Positions 1 to 8,363 of a stretch of 64,000 nucleotides of DNA are shown here, one piece after another. A model generated the notes under the pieces. It saw nothing but the letters and a program-made list of their open reading frames with translations. It was not told the DNA's origin and did not search any database. The position numbers and the translations under genes are program-made. Every line of letters begins with the position of its first letter. Within the stretch, counting starts at the first letter, position 1. Source of the stretch: Chitinophagales bacterium (lineage in GTDB: Bacteria > Bacteroidota > Bacteroidia > Chitinophagales > Chitinophagaceae); assembly GCA_013298665.1 (NCBI GenBank), contig JAAFIK010000021.1:1-64000 (forward strand). Reading direction: 5' to 3'.

Positions 1-342
<342 letters not shown>

Positions 343-503
343 AATGAGTTTTGATCTGACTTAATCTCTTTTGGAAATTAACGTCTAATCGAATTTGTTA
401 CGCTAACATTACCTTGTAGAATTTTTAAATTTCTGCGCTGTTGTTTCCTAACTTTCAAAGATCTTTTTGGCTTTACTTTTGTGCCCCCGTTTGATTGGGA
501 GTG

Positions 504-534
504 CAAAGGTAAGCGCTTTTATCATTTCACCAAA
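504..534 (-). promoter_or_regulatory. rrn promoter P1 (proximal)
   Basis: On the minus strand a -33 element TTTG (534-531) is followed after 19 bases by a -7 element TACCTTTG (511-504). This fits the Bacteroidota sigma-ABfr consensus TTTG-N19-21-TAnnTTTG. It lies about 160 bases before the 16S 5' end, a normal distance for an rRNA leader. Confidence 0.8.
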
Positions 535-664
535 TTTTTTTTCAGAATTTCTGATTTTTTTTTGCAACCCGTTTCATTTGTTGAAATATAATGAAACCCT
601 TGCTGCTACTTGATTTGATGAGATTTTTTTCGAAGAACTTGTGCCTTTTTTCAAAAGCGGATTG

Positions 665-695
665 CAAAGATAGGGCAGCATATGTTACTGCCAAA
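665..695 (-). promoter_or_regulatory. rrn promoter P2 (distal)
   Basis: A second minus-strand promoter has TTTG (695-692), a 19-base spacer and TATCTTTG (672-665). Spacing is identical to the proximal promoter 160 bases downstream. Tandem promoters are common for rRNA operons, which supports reading both as real. Confidence 0.72.
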
Positions 696-1091
696 ATATT
701 TTCTGATCTTTTTTACTTCCACACCCCCCCAATAACCCCTACTGTACGCCATAATTCAGTCCTGTACAGGGTTTCTATCAACCGATTTTTTTTGAACTAT
801 TTTTAAAAAATCATGCTTTTACCTGTGCCTGACCCGTAAAAAGACAAAAAACAGGGGCAAAAACAGGAAAATTCAGGAATCATTCACACACCTGAACGGA
901 TCGTTTAACTCCCGGAAAAGTAAATGCCTCCCCAAAAAGCAGAAATCTTCAGGCATTCGCCACCTGAGACGCCGGGTAACCGACGCCTCAGGCAAACTGG
1001 GCACCGGCTCCTGAAGCCGCTCAATGATGTACTTTTAAGCTCAATTGGTATATTACTTAACAACTATCCACTTATTTCAGGACGATACACA

Positions 1092-1522
1092 CTACTGTTT
1101 GGCACCAGACTTTTTTCGGATACTGATTTTGAGCTCTTCCTCCGCTATATCTATAAGGGTATCAGGGGCAATATTGCGAATGCGAGCCTGGTCAAGCTGC
1201 TGCTCCAATAGTTGGGCTCGTTTTTGAAGAACACGCAGTTGCTGTTTTTCCTGTTCTGTCATATCCCCCAAAGGTAACACCATTGACGCAGCATACTTGC
1301 GTCACCAATCTCTGATCAGTTTAAAGCCACTACCGGGATTGATAGTAAAGCGATCGCCTGGCTAACACTTGAACGGCCTTCGGCTATCTCGCTAACCAGC
1401 CAACGCTGAAAAGGAACTTCATAAATGTAATGTTCATCTGTACGGAGGTGAGCATCCGATATTTTTACCGTAAAGTCAACCCCTTTTGTTTTGGAACTCA
1501 TTTTCATCTTGTTTAGTCCCAA
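1092..1522 (-). pseudogene. Decayed IS3-type transposase OrfA remnant
   Basis: Two adjoining frames together spell one OrfA-like protein. The first part (from 1522) has the segment VPFQRWLVSEIAEGRSSVSQ. Around 1340 the frame shifts by one base and continues NPGSGFKLIRDW, is interrupted by a TGA near 1306, and then runs MTEQEKQQLRVLQKRAQLLE and ends IRKKSGAKQ. The leucine-rich coiled-coil part and the IRNIAPDTLIDIAEEELKI tail are typical of Bacteroidota IS3-family OrfA proteins. The frameshift plus stop mean it is not functional. No OrfB (DDE integrase) is present beside it and no terminal repeats were found, so this is a fragment, not an element. Identification is by recognition of the OrfA tail. 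Confidence 0.7.
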
Positions 1523-1575
1523 AAAACTGACAAGTAATTTTAGGAGGGGTCAGTACGCAGGACGGTACTCAATCA

Positions 1576-2370
1576 CTACAGATAGGGGAAAAACACCCTG
1601 TTCAGGAACAACCCATGACCGGGAACAGAAAAGTCGGCCCGGGAGCAATCCCCGGCCTCAATAATCGCTTTAAATCCATCTATATCTACCTTACCCCGCC
1701 CAACACGGAGCATGGTACCCACCAGCCCCCTGACCATTCCTCTTAAAAAACGGTTGGCCCTGACGGTATAAACCAGACAATCCCCATCCTGATGCCAGTT
1801 GCTTTCCTCAATCCGGCAAATAAAGCTGTGTACCTGCGTATTCCGCTTGCTGAAGCTGGTAAAGTCTTCATAGTTCATCAACAGTGCCGCGGCGGCATCA
1901 AGTGCCTCATGATCAAGCCGGTAGGGAAAAAAGAAGGCCCTGTCGCTTAAAAAGGGGTCTTTGGCTGCATACAGGTAATAACTGTAGGAACGGGCTGTGG
2001 CGTCAAAACGGCAATGTGCATCTGCGGCAACGGGTATGATGCCATGAATAACGATATCGGGTGGCAGGATGGCGTTCAGGTGATAAATATGACGATCTGT
2101 ATTTTCAGCAAGGGGGATAGGGCAATCGGTATGAAAGAAGTTCTGGCGGGCATTAACGCCTGCATCTGTCCGGGACGATCCGGTAAGTGTAAATGGGACT
2201 TGCCCTGCCCAGGCGGTTTCCGGAAGGGCTTCAATATGTTTACGGAAATAGATCCTCAGTGCTTTCTCCACCTCTGCCTGTACAGCATTGGCATTATCCT
2301 GTACCTGAAATCCGCTGTATGCGGCACCCTTATAGGCCAACTCTATAAAATATCGCCCGCTGCCATTCAT
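1576..2370 (-). CDS. truA: tRNA pseudouridine synthase A
   Basis: TruA converts uridines 38-40 in the anticodon arm of many tRNAs to pseudouridine. The 264-residue length is normal for the family. The catalytic aspartate lies in GSSRTDAGVNA (Asp69), the motif that usually reads GRTDAGVHA, and the conserved RANRFLRGMVRGLVGTMLRV region is present near the C-terminus. The gene starts only 3 bases after the upstream DUF4476 gene stops, so the two are very probably cotranscribed. The link between them looks like convenience of transcription, not a shared function. Confidence 0.96.
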   Translation of the reverse strand: MNGSGRYFIELAYKGAAYSGFQVQDNANAVQAEVEKALRIYFRKHIEALPETAWAGQVPFTLTGSSRTDAGVNARQNFFHTDCPIPLAENTDRHIYHLNAILPPDIVIHGIIPVAADAHCRFDATARSYSYYLYAAKDPFLSDRAFFFPYRLDHEALDAAAALLMNYEDFTSFSKRNTQVHSFICRIEESNWHQDGDCLVYTVRANRFLRGMVRGLVGTMLRVGRGKVDIDGFKAIIEAGDCSRADFSVPGHGLFLNRVFFPYL

Positions 2371-2373
2371 CGC

Positions 2374-3567
2374 CTAATGCCGGATCATGGCTTTAAAAAG
2401 GTTGATGTAATACTCCTCTGTAAGTTGCGCCTGCAAACCCGGATAGTTTTCCGAGTCGGAAACCCAGGCGTAGGCTGCATAAAAAAAATTATACCGGTCT
2501 GCGTCTTTTAAAAACAATACACCCAGGTTACGAATCTGCTCGGTTGTAAAACACTTTGTCTTAAAGGTTTTTTTTGCAATGGCCACCATATCGTCTTCGG
2601 CCTCCGCTGCTGCCATTTTCTTCCGAAGCTTCAAAAAGTCATCATTGGCCGCAAAATCCCTGCAATTGGAATTGATCATCTTTGCACCGGGTTTACCGGA
2701 CACAGGTACCTGGGGTTTATCAATCGGGGTATCAGGCACCTTCTTTACTTCGATAATCGTGTCTTTAGGAGATATGCCTTGCTGACCCGGTGCTGTTACA
2801 CTATTGGGGTTGGGCAATTCCATATCAATAAACTTTTCTTTGGGCTTTTCGGAGGGCGCTACTGTTTTTACGGTATCAACCACCGGAGGGGCTGTAATCG
2901 CTACAGGCGGCTCTTCAGCTTTCGTCACAACGGATTCTTTTCCCGCCGGAATAAATACCCTGACCGTATCCACCGATGCCCCGTCAGCAACGGTATATAC
3001 CATCTCCATACCGGCTTTAGCATTGTTGCGCAATAGCCGCTTCACCACAGAGGCCGCAGGTTGCCTGACCACTTCCTCACTTACAACGGGGGTTGCAGGA
3101 ACAACAGGTGCCTCCTGCTTTACGGGTTGCTTACGGATGGATGAATCTTTTGCTACATTGGAAAGAATATTGGAAAAAGCATCACTTTTGTTCTCTTCTG
3201 ACCGCACCGGTATTACCCCGGCATCGGGACCTGACATATTAACCTCCATGGTTTGCAGGTTAAATAAGCCCCAACCTTTATCGCCAAAATTTTTAAGGAG
3301 ATACCCTGCATCCTTTTTGTCGATTTTGCAACTGATCTGCTGCTCGGGCCATTCATTCTTCGGGAAGCCGATACTGAACCGGTAATTCCCATCAGTAAGT
3401 TTCGGGATGATGACATAACCTGAGCCTGTTGAGCTGAATACCTTTTTGTCCACCTTTACATAAAAAGCCTGCTTATTCTCGGTTTGGATATATACAAAAT
3501 GATTCTGCTGTGCCTTCACTACCATTCCCATCACTGCAAGCAGCAAAACCAAACCCATTTTTTTCAT
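2374..3567 (-). CDS. Exported DUF4476 domain protein
   Basis: This is a 397-residue protein with a cleavable signal peptide (MKKMGLVLLLAVMGMVVKAQ). The middle, about residues 100-290, is low-complexity and rich in Pro, Val, Lys and Thr. The last 90 residues match the DUF4476 pattern: a conserved Cys (FKTKCFTTEQIRNLG), then FLKDADRYNFFYAAYAWVSD and a closing NYPGLQ. DUF4476 occurs in many Bacteroidota exported proteins and has no known function. The gene leads a two-gene unit with truA. A -7 element TATTTTTG lies at 3594-3587, about 20 bases before the ATG. It is divergent from the M1 peptidase gene. Confidence 0.8.
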   Translation of the reverse strand: MKKMGLVLLLAVMGMVVKAQQNHFVYIQTENKQAFYVKVDKKVFSSTGSGYVIIPKLTDGNYRFSIGFPKNEWPEQQISCKIDKKDAGYLLKNFGDKGWGLFNLQTMEVNMSGPDAGVIPVRSEENKSDAFSNILSNVAKDSSIRKQPVKQEAPVVPATPVVSEEVVRQPAASVVKRLLRNNAKAGMEMVYTVADGASVDTVRVFIPAGKESVVTKAEEPPVAITAPPVVDTVKTVAPSEKPKEKFIDMELPNPNSVTAPGQQGISPKDTIIEVKKVPDTPIDKPQVPVSGKPGAKMINSNCRDFAANDDFLKLRKKMAAAEAEDDMVAIAKKTFKTKCFTTEQIRNLGVLFLKDADRYNFFYAAYAWVSDSENYPGLQAQLTEEYYINLFKAMIRH

Positions 3568-3586
3568 GTGTATACCTGTTTGGTAA

Positions 3587-3594
3587 CAAAAATA
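3587..3594 (-). promoter_or_regulatory. -7 element for DUF4476-truA
   Basis: TATTTTTG on the minus strand matches TAnnTTTG and sits about 20 bases upstream of the DUF4476 start. No good TTTG element is found 19-21 bases further upstream, so this is half a promoter by sequence. Confidence 0.45.
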
Positions 3595-3682
3595 ACCAAT
3601 CTGTGCTTTACGTGGCCATTTATATAAATTTTACGGTTACTTTAGTAAACTGCCCCTATTTTTACACCCTTAAATTTCATTT

Positions 3683-6178
3683 ATGAATAAAATAATATCG
3701 CTGGCAGCGATTATTGCGTTTCCGTTGTTCCTCACTGCACAAGACGGAGGAAAGCCACAGGATACCACCTGGAAGACCCTCTACCGGGAATCGGGTACCC
3801 GTATCAACGATCTTGTGCATACGAAACTGGATGTAAAGCCGGACTTCAGTAAAAGCTACCTGTACGGCAAAGCCTGGATTACCCTGCACCCGCATTTTTA
3901 CCCGACCGATTCATTGACATTGGACGCCAAGTATTTCGTTTTCAATAAGGTTGCCCTTGTTAAAGGCGGACAAATGATCCCCCTGAAATATGAGCACGAC
4001 GATTTCGTCATCCGCATCAAGCTCGACCGCACTTATAAGGCGAATGAGAATTATACCGTTTATATCGATTATACCGCTCGTCCCGATGAGTTTGAGGAAA
4101 AATATGACAAGGGTGCGGCACTGGGCATCAAAGGGCTGTTTTTTATCAACCCGAAAGGAGAAGACCCTAAAAAGCCAACCCAGTTATGGACACAGGGTGA
4201 ATCAGAAAGCAGCAGTGGCTGGTTTCCCACCATTGACAAAACCAACCAGAAAACCACACAGGAACTGACGGTAACGATTACTGATAAGTTTGTTACCCTT
4301 TCCAATGGTAAGCTGATGAGCCAGAAGAAAAATGCAGACGGTACGCGAACAGACTACTGGAAGATGGATTTACCACATTGCCCCTACCTGTTCTTCCTTG
4401 GTGCCGGTGATTATGCGGTGATCAAAGACAGTTATAAGGGTAAAGAAGTGAATTACTATGTGGAAAAAGAATACAAAGATGTGGCCAAACAGATCTTTGG
4501 CGGTACGCCAGAAATGATGGGTTATTTTTCAAAGATTACGGGTGTGGAATATCCCTGGATCAAATATTCACAGATTACCGGCCGGGATTACGTTGCCGGT
4601 GCCATGGAGAATACCACAGCCACCATCCACCAGGAAAGTGCCCAGCAGGATGCCCGTGAACTGGCCGACGGCAATCAATGGGAAACCACGGTTGCGCATG
4701 AATTGTTTCACCAATGGTTTGGTGACTATGTAACCGCTGAAAGCTGGAGCAACCTTACCCTCAACGAATCTTTTGCCAACTACAGCGAAACCCTGTGGAA
4801 CGAGTACAAATATGGCAAGGATGCCGGTGATGCACAAAACCTGAGTGATATGCAGGGTTACCTTGCCAGTGGCAGCGAGAAAAAAGACCTCGTACGCTTT
4901 TATTATTCCAATGAAATTGACATGTTCGATGCCGTGAGTTACAACAAAGGCGGACGTATCCTGCATATGCTGCGCAATTTTGTAGGCGATAGTGCCTTCT
5001 TCAGGTCGCTGAACCTGTACCTCACCACCAATAAATTCAAATCGGCTGAAGCCCATCAGTTGCGCCTGGCATTTGAAGAAGTAACCGGACGTGACCTCAC
5101 CTGGTTTTTTAACCAATGGTATTATGGCAGCGGACACCCCAAATTAGACATTGATTATGTATATGATGATGCCGCAGGGCTGGCTAAAGTAATTGTGAAA
5201 CAAACCCAGCGTGGCGACAAGGTTTTCAAATTGCCCTTTGCCATAGACGTGTATAATGGTGCGGCCAAAAAACGCTACCCGGTATGGATGCAGCATAAGG
5301 CGGATACTTTCTATTTTTCTTACCAGCAGAGACCGGATCTGATTAATGTGGATGCTGACAAAATCCTTCTTGCAGAGAAAAAAGACAACAAAACCCTCCA
5401 GAACTTTATTCATCAATACAAGTTTGCCGGCACCTACGTTGACCGCCGCGAAGCCATCGAGTTTTGTGCAAGAAAACAGGATGATGCAGCAGCACTGGAG
5501 ATTGTGAAAGCAGGTTTGCAGGATCGCTTCCCACGACTCCGCGGCCTGACCATCACCAAGCTGGATATGAAAAAGGATAATGTAAAAAATGCGGTTGAGC
5601 CATTACTGCTCAGTATTGCCCGCAACGATAAAGATGCACTTGTCAAAGGCAATGCCATCAAAGTACTGGGTGATTATCTGAAAGCAGAATACCGCCCCAT
5701 TTACGAAAAGGGCATAAATGAACTTTCTTATACCGTAGCTGGTTATTCGCTTGAAGCCCTTTCCAAACTTGATGCGCCGGCGGCTGTTGCGATTGCTGCG
5801 AAGCTCTCAAAATTGCCAAGCAAGGGTATACTCACCGAAAAGATTGCTGACATCATGACGGCGAGCGGCGGTGATGAAGCCTATGATGACGTGGCAGCTA
5901 AGTTTGAAGCCATGGCAATGTCGCAGGCTAAATTCCAGTCTGCAGCATCTTTTGCAAAACTGCTGGGCAAAGTGACTGATGCGGCTAAAGTAAAAAAGGG
6001 TGCAGACCTTTTACTCAAATTCCGTGATGAAATTCCCGAAAACTTCCGCAGCCAGACGGATGGCCCATTAAATGGCATGCTCAATGGTATTGCGAAAGCA
6101 CAGGAAACAGCCCTTAAAGCAGACAATACTGCCATGAAAGAAGTGATTGATTATATCCGCAAAAAAGCGGTTCGGTAA
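3683..6178 (+). CDS. M1 family metallopeptidase with HEAT-like C-terminus
   Basis: This zinc aminopeptidase of the M1 family has 831 residues. The first 20 residues are a signal peptide (KIISLAAIIAFPLFLTAQ), so it is exported, probably to the periplasm. The substrate-binding GAMEN motif is at 306-310. The zinc site is HELFH (His339, Glu340, His343) with the third ligand Glu362 in NESFANY. The region after about residue 560 is helical and Ala/Lys/Leu rich, resembling the HEAT-like domain of M1 enzymes. It probably trims N-terminal residues from imported peptides; the true substrate is unknown. A perfect hairpin terminator follows. Confidence 0.93.
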   Translation: MNKIISLAAIIAFPLFLTAQDGGKPQDTTWKTLYRESGTRINDLVHTKLDVKPDFSKSYLYGKAWITLHPHFYPTDSLTLDAKYFVFNKVALVKGGQMIPLKYEHDDFVIRIKLDRTYKANENYTVYIDYTARPDEFEEKYDKGAALGIKGLFFINPKGEDPKKPTQLWTQGESESSSGWFPTIDKTNQKTTQELTVTITDKFVTLSNGKLMSQKKNADGTRTDYWKMDLPHCPYLFFLGAGDYAVIKDSYKGKEVNYYVEKEYKDVAKQIFGGTPEMMGYFSKITGVEYPWIKYSQITGRDYVAGAMENTTATIHQESAQQDARELADGNQWETTVAHELFHQWFGDYVTAESWSNLTLNESFANYSETLWNEYKYGKDAGDAQNLSDMQGYLASGSEKKDLVRFYYSNEIDMFDAVSYNKGGRILHMLRNFVGDSAFFRSLNLYLTTNKFKSAEAHQLRLAFEEVTGRDLTWFFNQWYYGSGHPKLDIDYVYDDAAGLAKVIVKQTQRGDKVFKLPFAIDVYNGAAKKRYPVWMQHKADTFYFSYQQRPDLINVDADKILLAEKKDNKTLQNFIHQYKFAGTYVDRREAIEFCARKQDDAAALEIVKAGLQDRFPRLRGLTITKLDMKKDNVKNAVEPLLLSIARNDKDALVKGNAIKVLGDYLKAEYRPIYEKGINELSYTVAGYSLEALSKLDAPAAVAIAAKLSKLPSKGILTEKIADIMTASGGDEAYDDVAAKFEAMAMSQAKFQSAASFAKLLGKVTDAAKVKKGADLLLKFRDEIPENFRSQTDGPLNGMLNGIAKAQETALKADNTAMKEVIDYIRKKAVR

Positions 6179-6190
6179 GCCGACATAAGC

Positions 6191-6235
6191 GTACATAAAA
6201 AAGACCGGTAATGACTACCGGTCTTTTTTATGTAC
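6191..6235. terminator. Bidirectional terminator between M1 peptidase and cysK
   Basis: A perfect 20-base-pair stem (6191-6210 with 6216-6235) closes a 5-base loop. The stem has a GC-rich core ACCGGT next to A-run/T-run arms, so it gives a stem followed by a T-run on either strand. It lies between convergent genes. Confidence 0.93.
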
Positions 6236-6259
6236 ATACCTATGGTGTGCCCATCCCGA

Positions 6260-7174
6260 TCAGGCAAAGAGCCCATCTATCGACAGATAGCGTTCGCCGG
6301 TATCGTAGTTGAAAATAAGCACCCGGCTACCCACGGGCATTTCGGGAATCTTTTTAGCAGCCGCAGCCAGCGTAGCCCCGCTGGAGATGCCTCCGAGCAG
6401 CCCCTCCTCTTTTGCCGCACGCTGGGCATAGGTAAATGCTTCTTCCTTGGATACCTGAATAACACCGTCCAGTATGGCTGTATGCAGGTTGGCGGGAATG
6501 AATCCTGCCCCGATACCCTGGATGGGATGTGGTGCGGGTGTTCCCCCGCTGATCACAGGCGATAATTCCGGTTCAACAGCAAATATTCTGGTATTCGGGA
6601 ACTTTTCTTTCAGCACCTCTCCGACTGCGGTGATATGCCCGCCCGTGCCTACACCTGTAATGACATAATCAACGCCATCAGGAAAATCGGTCATGATTTC
6701 CTTTGCCGTTGTTCGCGCATGCACCGCAATATTGGCTGCATTATCAAACTGCTGTGGCATCCAGGCATTCGGTGTGGAAGCCACCAGTTCATTGGCCTTC
6801 TCTATAGCTCCCTTCATACCCTTCTCCCTTGGCGTCAGTTCAAAATTGGCACCATATACGCTCATCAGCCTGCGTCTTTCGATGCTCATACTTTCAGGCA
6901 TCACCAATACCAGCTTATAGCCTTTTACGGCAGCAACCATGGCCAGCGCGATGCCGGTATTACCAGATGTTGGTTCTATGATTATACTGTCTTTGTTAAG
7001 AATGCCTCTTGCCTCGGCGTCTTCGATCATTGCCAGGGCGATGCGGTCTTTGATACTGCCGCCAGGGTTCGCCTTTTCAAGTTTACACCATACTTCCACT
7101 GTATCAGGGAATAAACGATTAATCCGGAGATGCGGGGTGTTTCCAATGGTATCCAGAATGTTTGCTGCCTTCAT
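6260..7174 (-). CDS. cysK: Cysteine synthase (O-acetylserine sulfhydrylase)
   Basis: This PLP enzyme combines O-acetylserine with sulfide to make cysteine. The PLP lysine is Lys42 in [11 protein letters not shown], and the phosphate-contacting SGNTG loop is at 70-74. The glycine-rich [18 protein letters not shown] segment and the [11 protein letters not shown] motif near the C-terminus are both present. At 304 residues it is full length for CysK. It lies 16 bases after cysE, the enzyme that makes its substrate, so the two form an operon and may assemble into the cysteine synthase complex. The alternative name CysM cannot be excluded by sequence alone. Confidence 0.95.
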   Translation of the reverse strand: MKAANILDTIGNTPHLRINRLFPDTVEVWCKLEKANPGGSIKDRIALAMIEDAEARGILNKDSIIIEPTSGNTGIALAMVAAVKGYKLVLVMPESMSIERRRLMSVYGANFELTPREKGMKGAIEKANELVASTPNAWMPQQFDNAANIAVHARTTAKEIMTDFPDGVDYVITGVGTGGHITAVGEVLKEKFPNTRIFAVEPELSPVISGGTPAPHPIQGIGAGFIPANLHTAILDGVIQVSKEEAFTYAQRAAKEEGLLGGISSGATLAAAAKKIPEMPVGSRVLIFNYDTGERYLSIDGLFA

Positions 7175-7190
7175 TATACTATATTATGTT

Positions 7191-8000
7191 TTATATGACA
7201 AAGTTAATGGGTTCGGCGAAATCGCGTTTATCCCGGACAATAGTATGGGTTTTCTGGTACACCACACTATAAGGGGGTACGCTTTCCGTTACCCATGCAC
7301 TCCCGCCAATAACGCTGTCGTGCCCCACTACTGTTTCACCGCCGAGAATCGTACTACCCGCATAAATAACCACATTGTCCTCAATGGTTGGATGACGTTT
7401 CTGTTGCGCTTCTTCTTTTTTTACAGAGAGAGCGCCCAGCGTAACGCCCTGGTATATTTTTACATTGTTCCCGATCACCACCGTTTCCCCGATTACAACA
7501 CCCGTACCGTGGTCGATAAAAAACGGACAACCAATGGTGGCACCGGGATTGATATCGATACCCGCAATACTGTGCGCCCATTCGCTCATGATGCGCGGAA
7601 TAATGGGTATTTTGAGGCGATACAACTCATGCGCCAGCCGGTATACAACAAGCGTCCGGAAACCGGGATAAGCCAGAATCACTTCGGCAACAGAGTAAGC
7701 TGCCGGATCAAAAGACAGCGTAAGAGCGGCATCCCTCAGCAGATCGTCTTTTACAAAGGGGAGAGATGCAAAAAAAGAGTCTGCAGTTTCCAGCACATCA
7801 ATATCAGCATCGGCTGTAAGTGGCGAGAGGCAGACCATCAGTTCGTTTTTCAGTGCAGCATGCGTAGCGGCTTGTGTTTGCATAAATCCCTGAGGATCAT
7901 CAGTTACCGGGAAAAGGTAATCAATAAGGGATTGTGTGAAATTGACCACCCGTATTCGGGATGGTGTGTTGTTTAGCAGATAACCCGGAAATTTTTCCAT
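7191..8000 (-). CDS. cysE: Serine O-acetyltransferase
   Basis: CysE acetylates L-serine from acetyl-CoA, the first committed step of cysteine synthesis. The C-terminal half shows the left-handed beta-helix hexapeptide repeats of this family, including FIDHGTGVVIGETVVIGNNV and IYQGVTLGAL, with the catalytic His in DHGTG. The 269-residue chain has the longer N-terminal helical region seen in EpsC/CysE enzymes. It is immediately followed by cysK. The C-terminal tail ending FVI fits the family habit of ending in Ile, which inserts into the CysK active site; this last point is from knowledge of the complex in other bacteria. Confidence 0.94.
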   Translation of the reverse strand: MEKFPGYLLNNTPSRIRVVNFTQSLIDYLFPVTDDPQGFMQTQAATHAALKNELMVCLSPLTADADIDVLETADSFFASLPFVKDDLLRDAALTLSFDPAAYSVAEVILAYPGFRTLVVYRLAHELYRLKIPIIPRIMSEWAHSIAGIDINPGATIGCPFFIDHGTGVVIGETVVIGNNVKIYQGVTLGALSVKKEEAQQKRHPTIEDNVVIYAGSTILGGETVVGHDSVIGGSAWVTESVPPYSVVYQKTHTIVRDKRDFAEPINFVI

Positions 8001-8363
8001 TTGTTTGTTTTTTTATCAGCAATAGATTACGGCCTGGTGCTTCAGGCTGTAATGATTAAGGATTAAAAGCGATCATCTGCAACAGCGGTTATCCAAAAAG
8101 GCCACAACTGAATGCCGCTTTTTTTGATCCCGTAATCGTGTTGCATCATGCTGGTAAAGGTATGGGCTGGTTTGCACAGTAATATCCGGGGATTTTATAT
8201 GAGTAGTGCTGTATGTATGGCAACCCATTATACATAAAGTGTTTCCGGCTTAAATATGCGGATGAAGGCATACCAAGCCCCTACTAAAATACAAATATAT
8301 TTCTTCCCGGGCGAAAAGATTTTCGTTTGCCGGAAAATTGTCTTGCAAAGCAAAGGCGATACC
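8001..8363. other. Intergenic region upstream of cysE
   Basis: No coding sequence is convincing in this 363-base gap. It lies after the second M1 peptidase and before cysE, both on the minus strand, so it should contain the cysE-cysK promoter. A minus-strand TATATTTG at 8299-8292 matches the -7 consensus but is about 290 bases from cysE and lacks a matching -33 element. No strong hairpin or riboswitch-like structure was recognised. Confidence 0.5.

Larger units (their letters stand above)
343..1091. other. rrn leader and upstream intergenic region
   Basis: No coding gene can be supported here. The stretch nearest the 16S gene (343-503) is the transcribed leader, and 504-695 holds two tandem promoters. 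From about 700 to 1091 the sequence is AT-rich at first, then mixed, and shows neither a convincing reading frame nor a clear repeat. The right edge abuts the broken transposase remnant, and no OrfB-like sequence follows that remnant. Confidence 0.7.

Noticed and set aside
6939..7976. 345-codon plus-strand frame opposite cysE-cysK
   Set aside because: It is fully antisense to two clearly conserved genes and has no recognisable domain.
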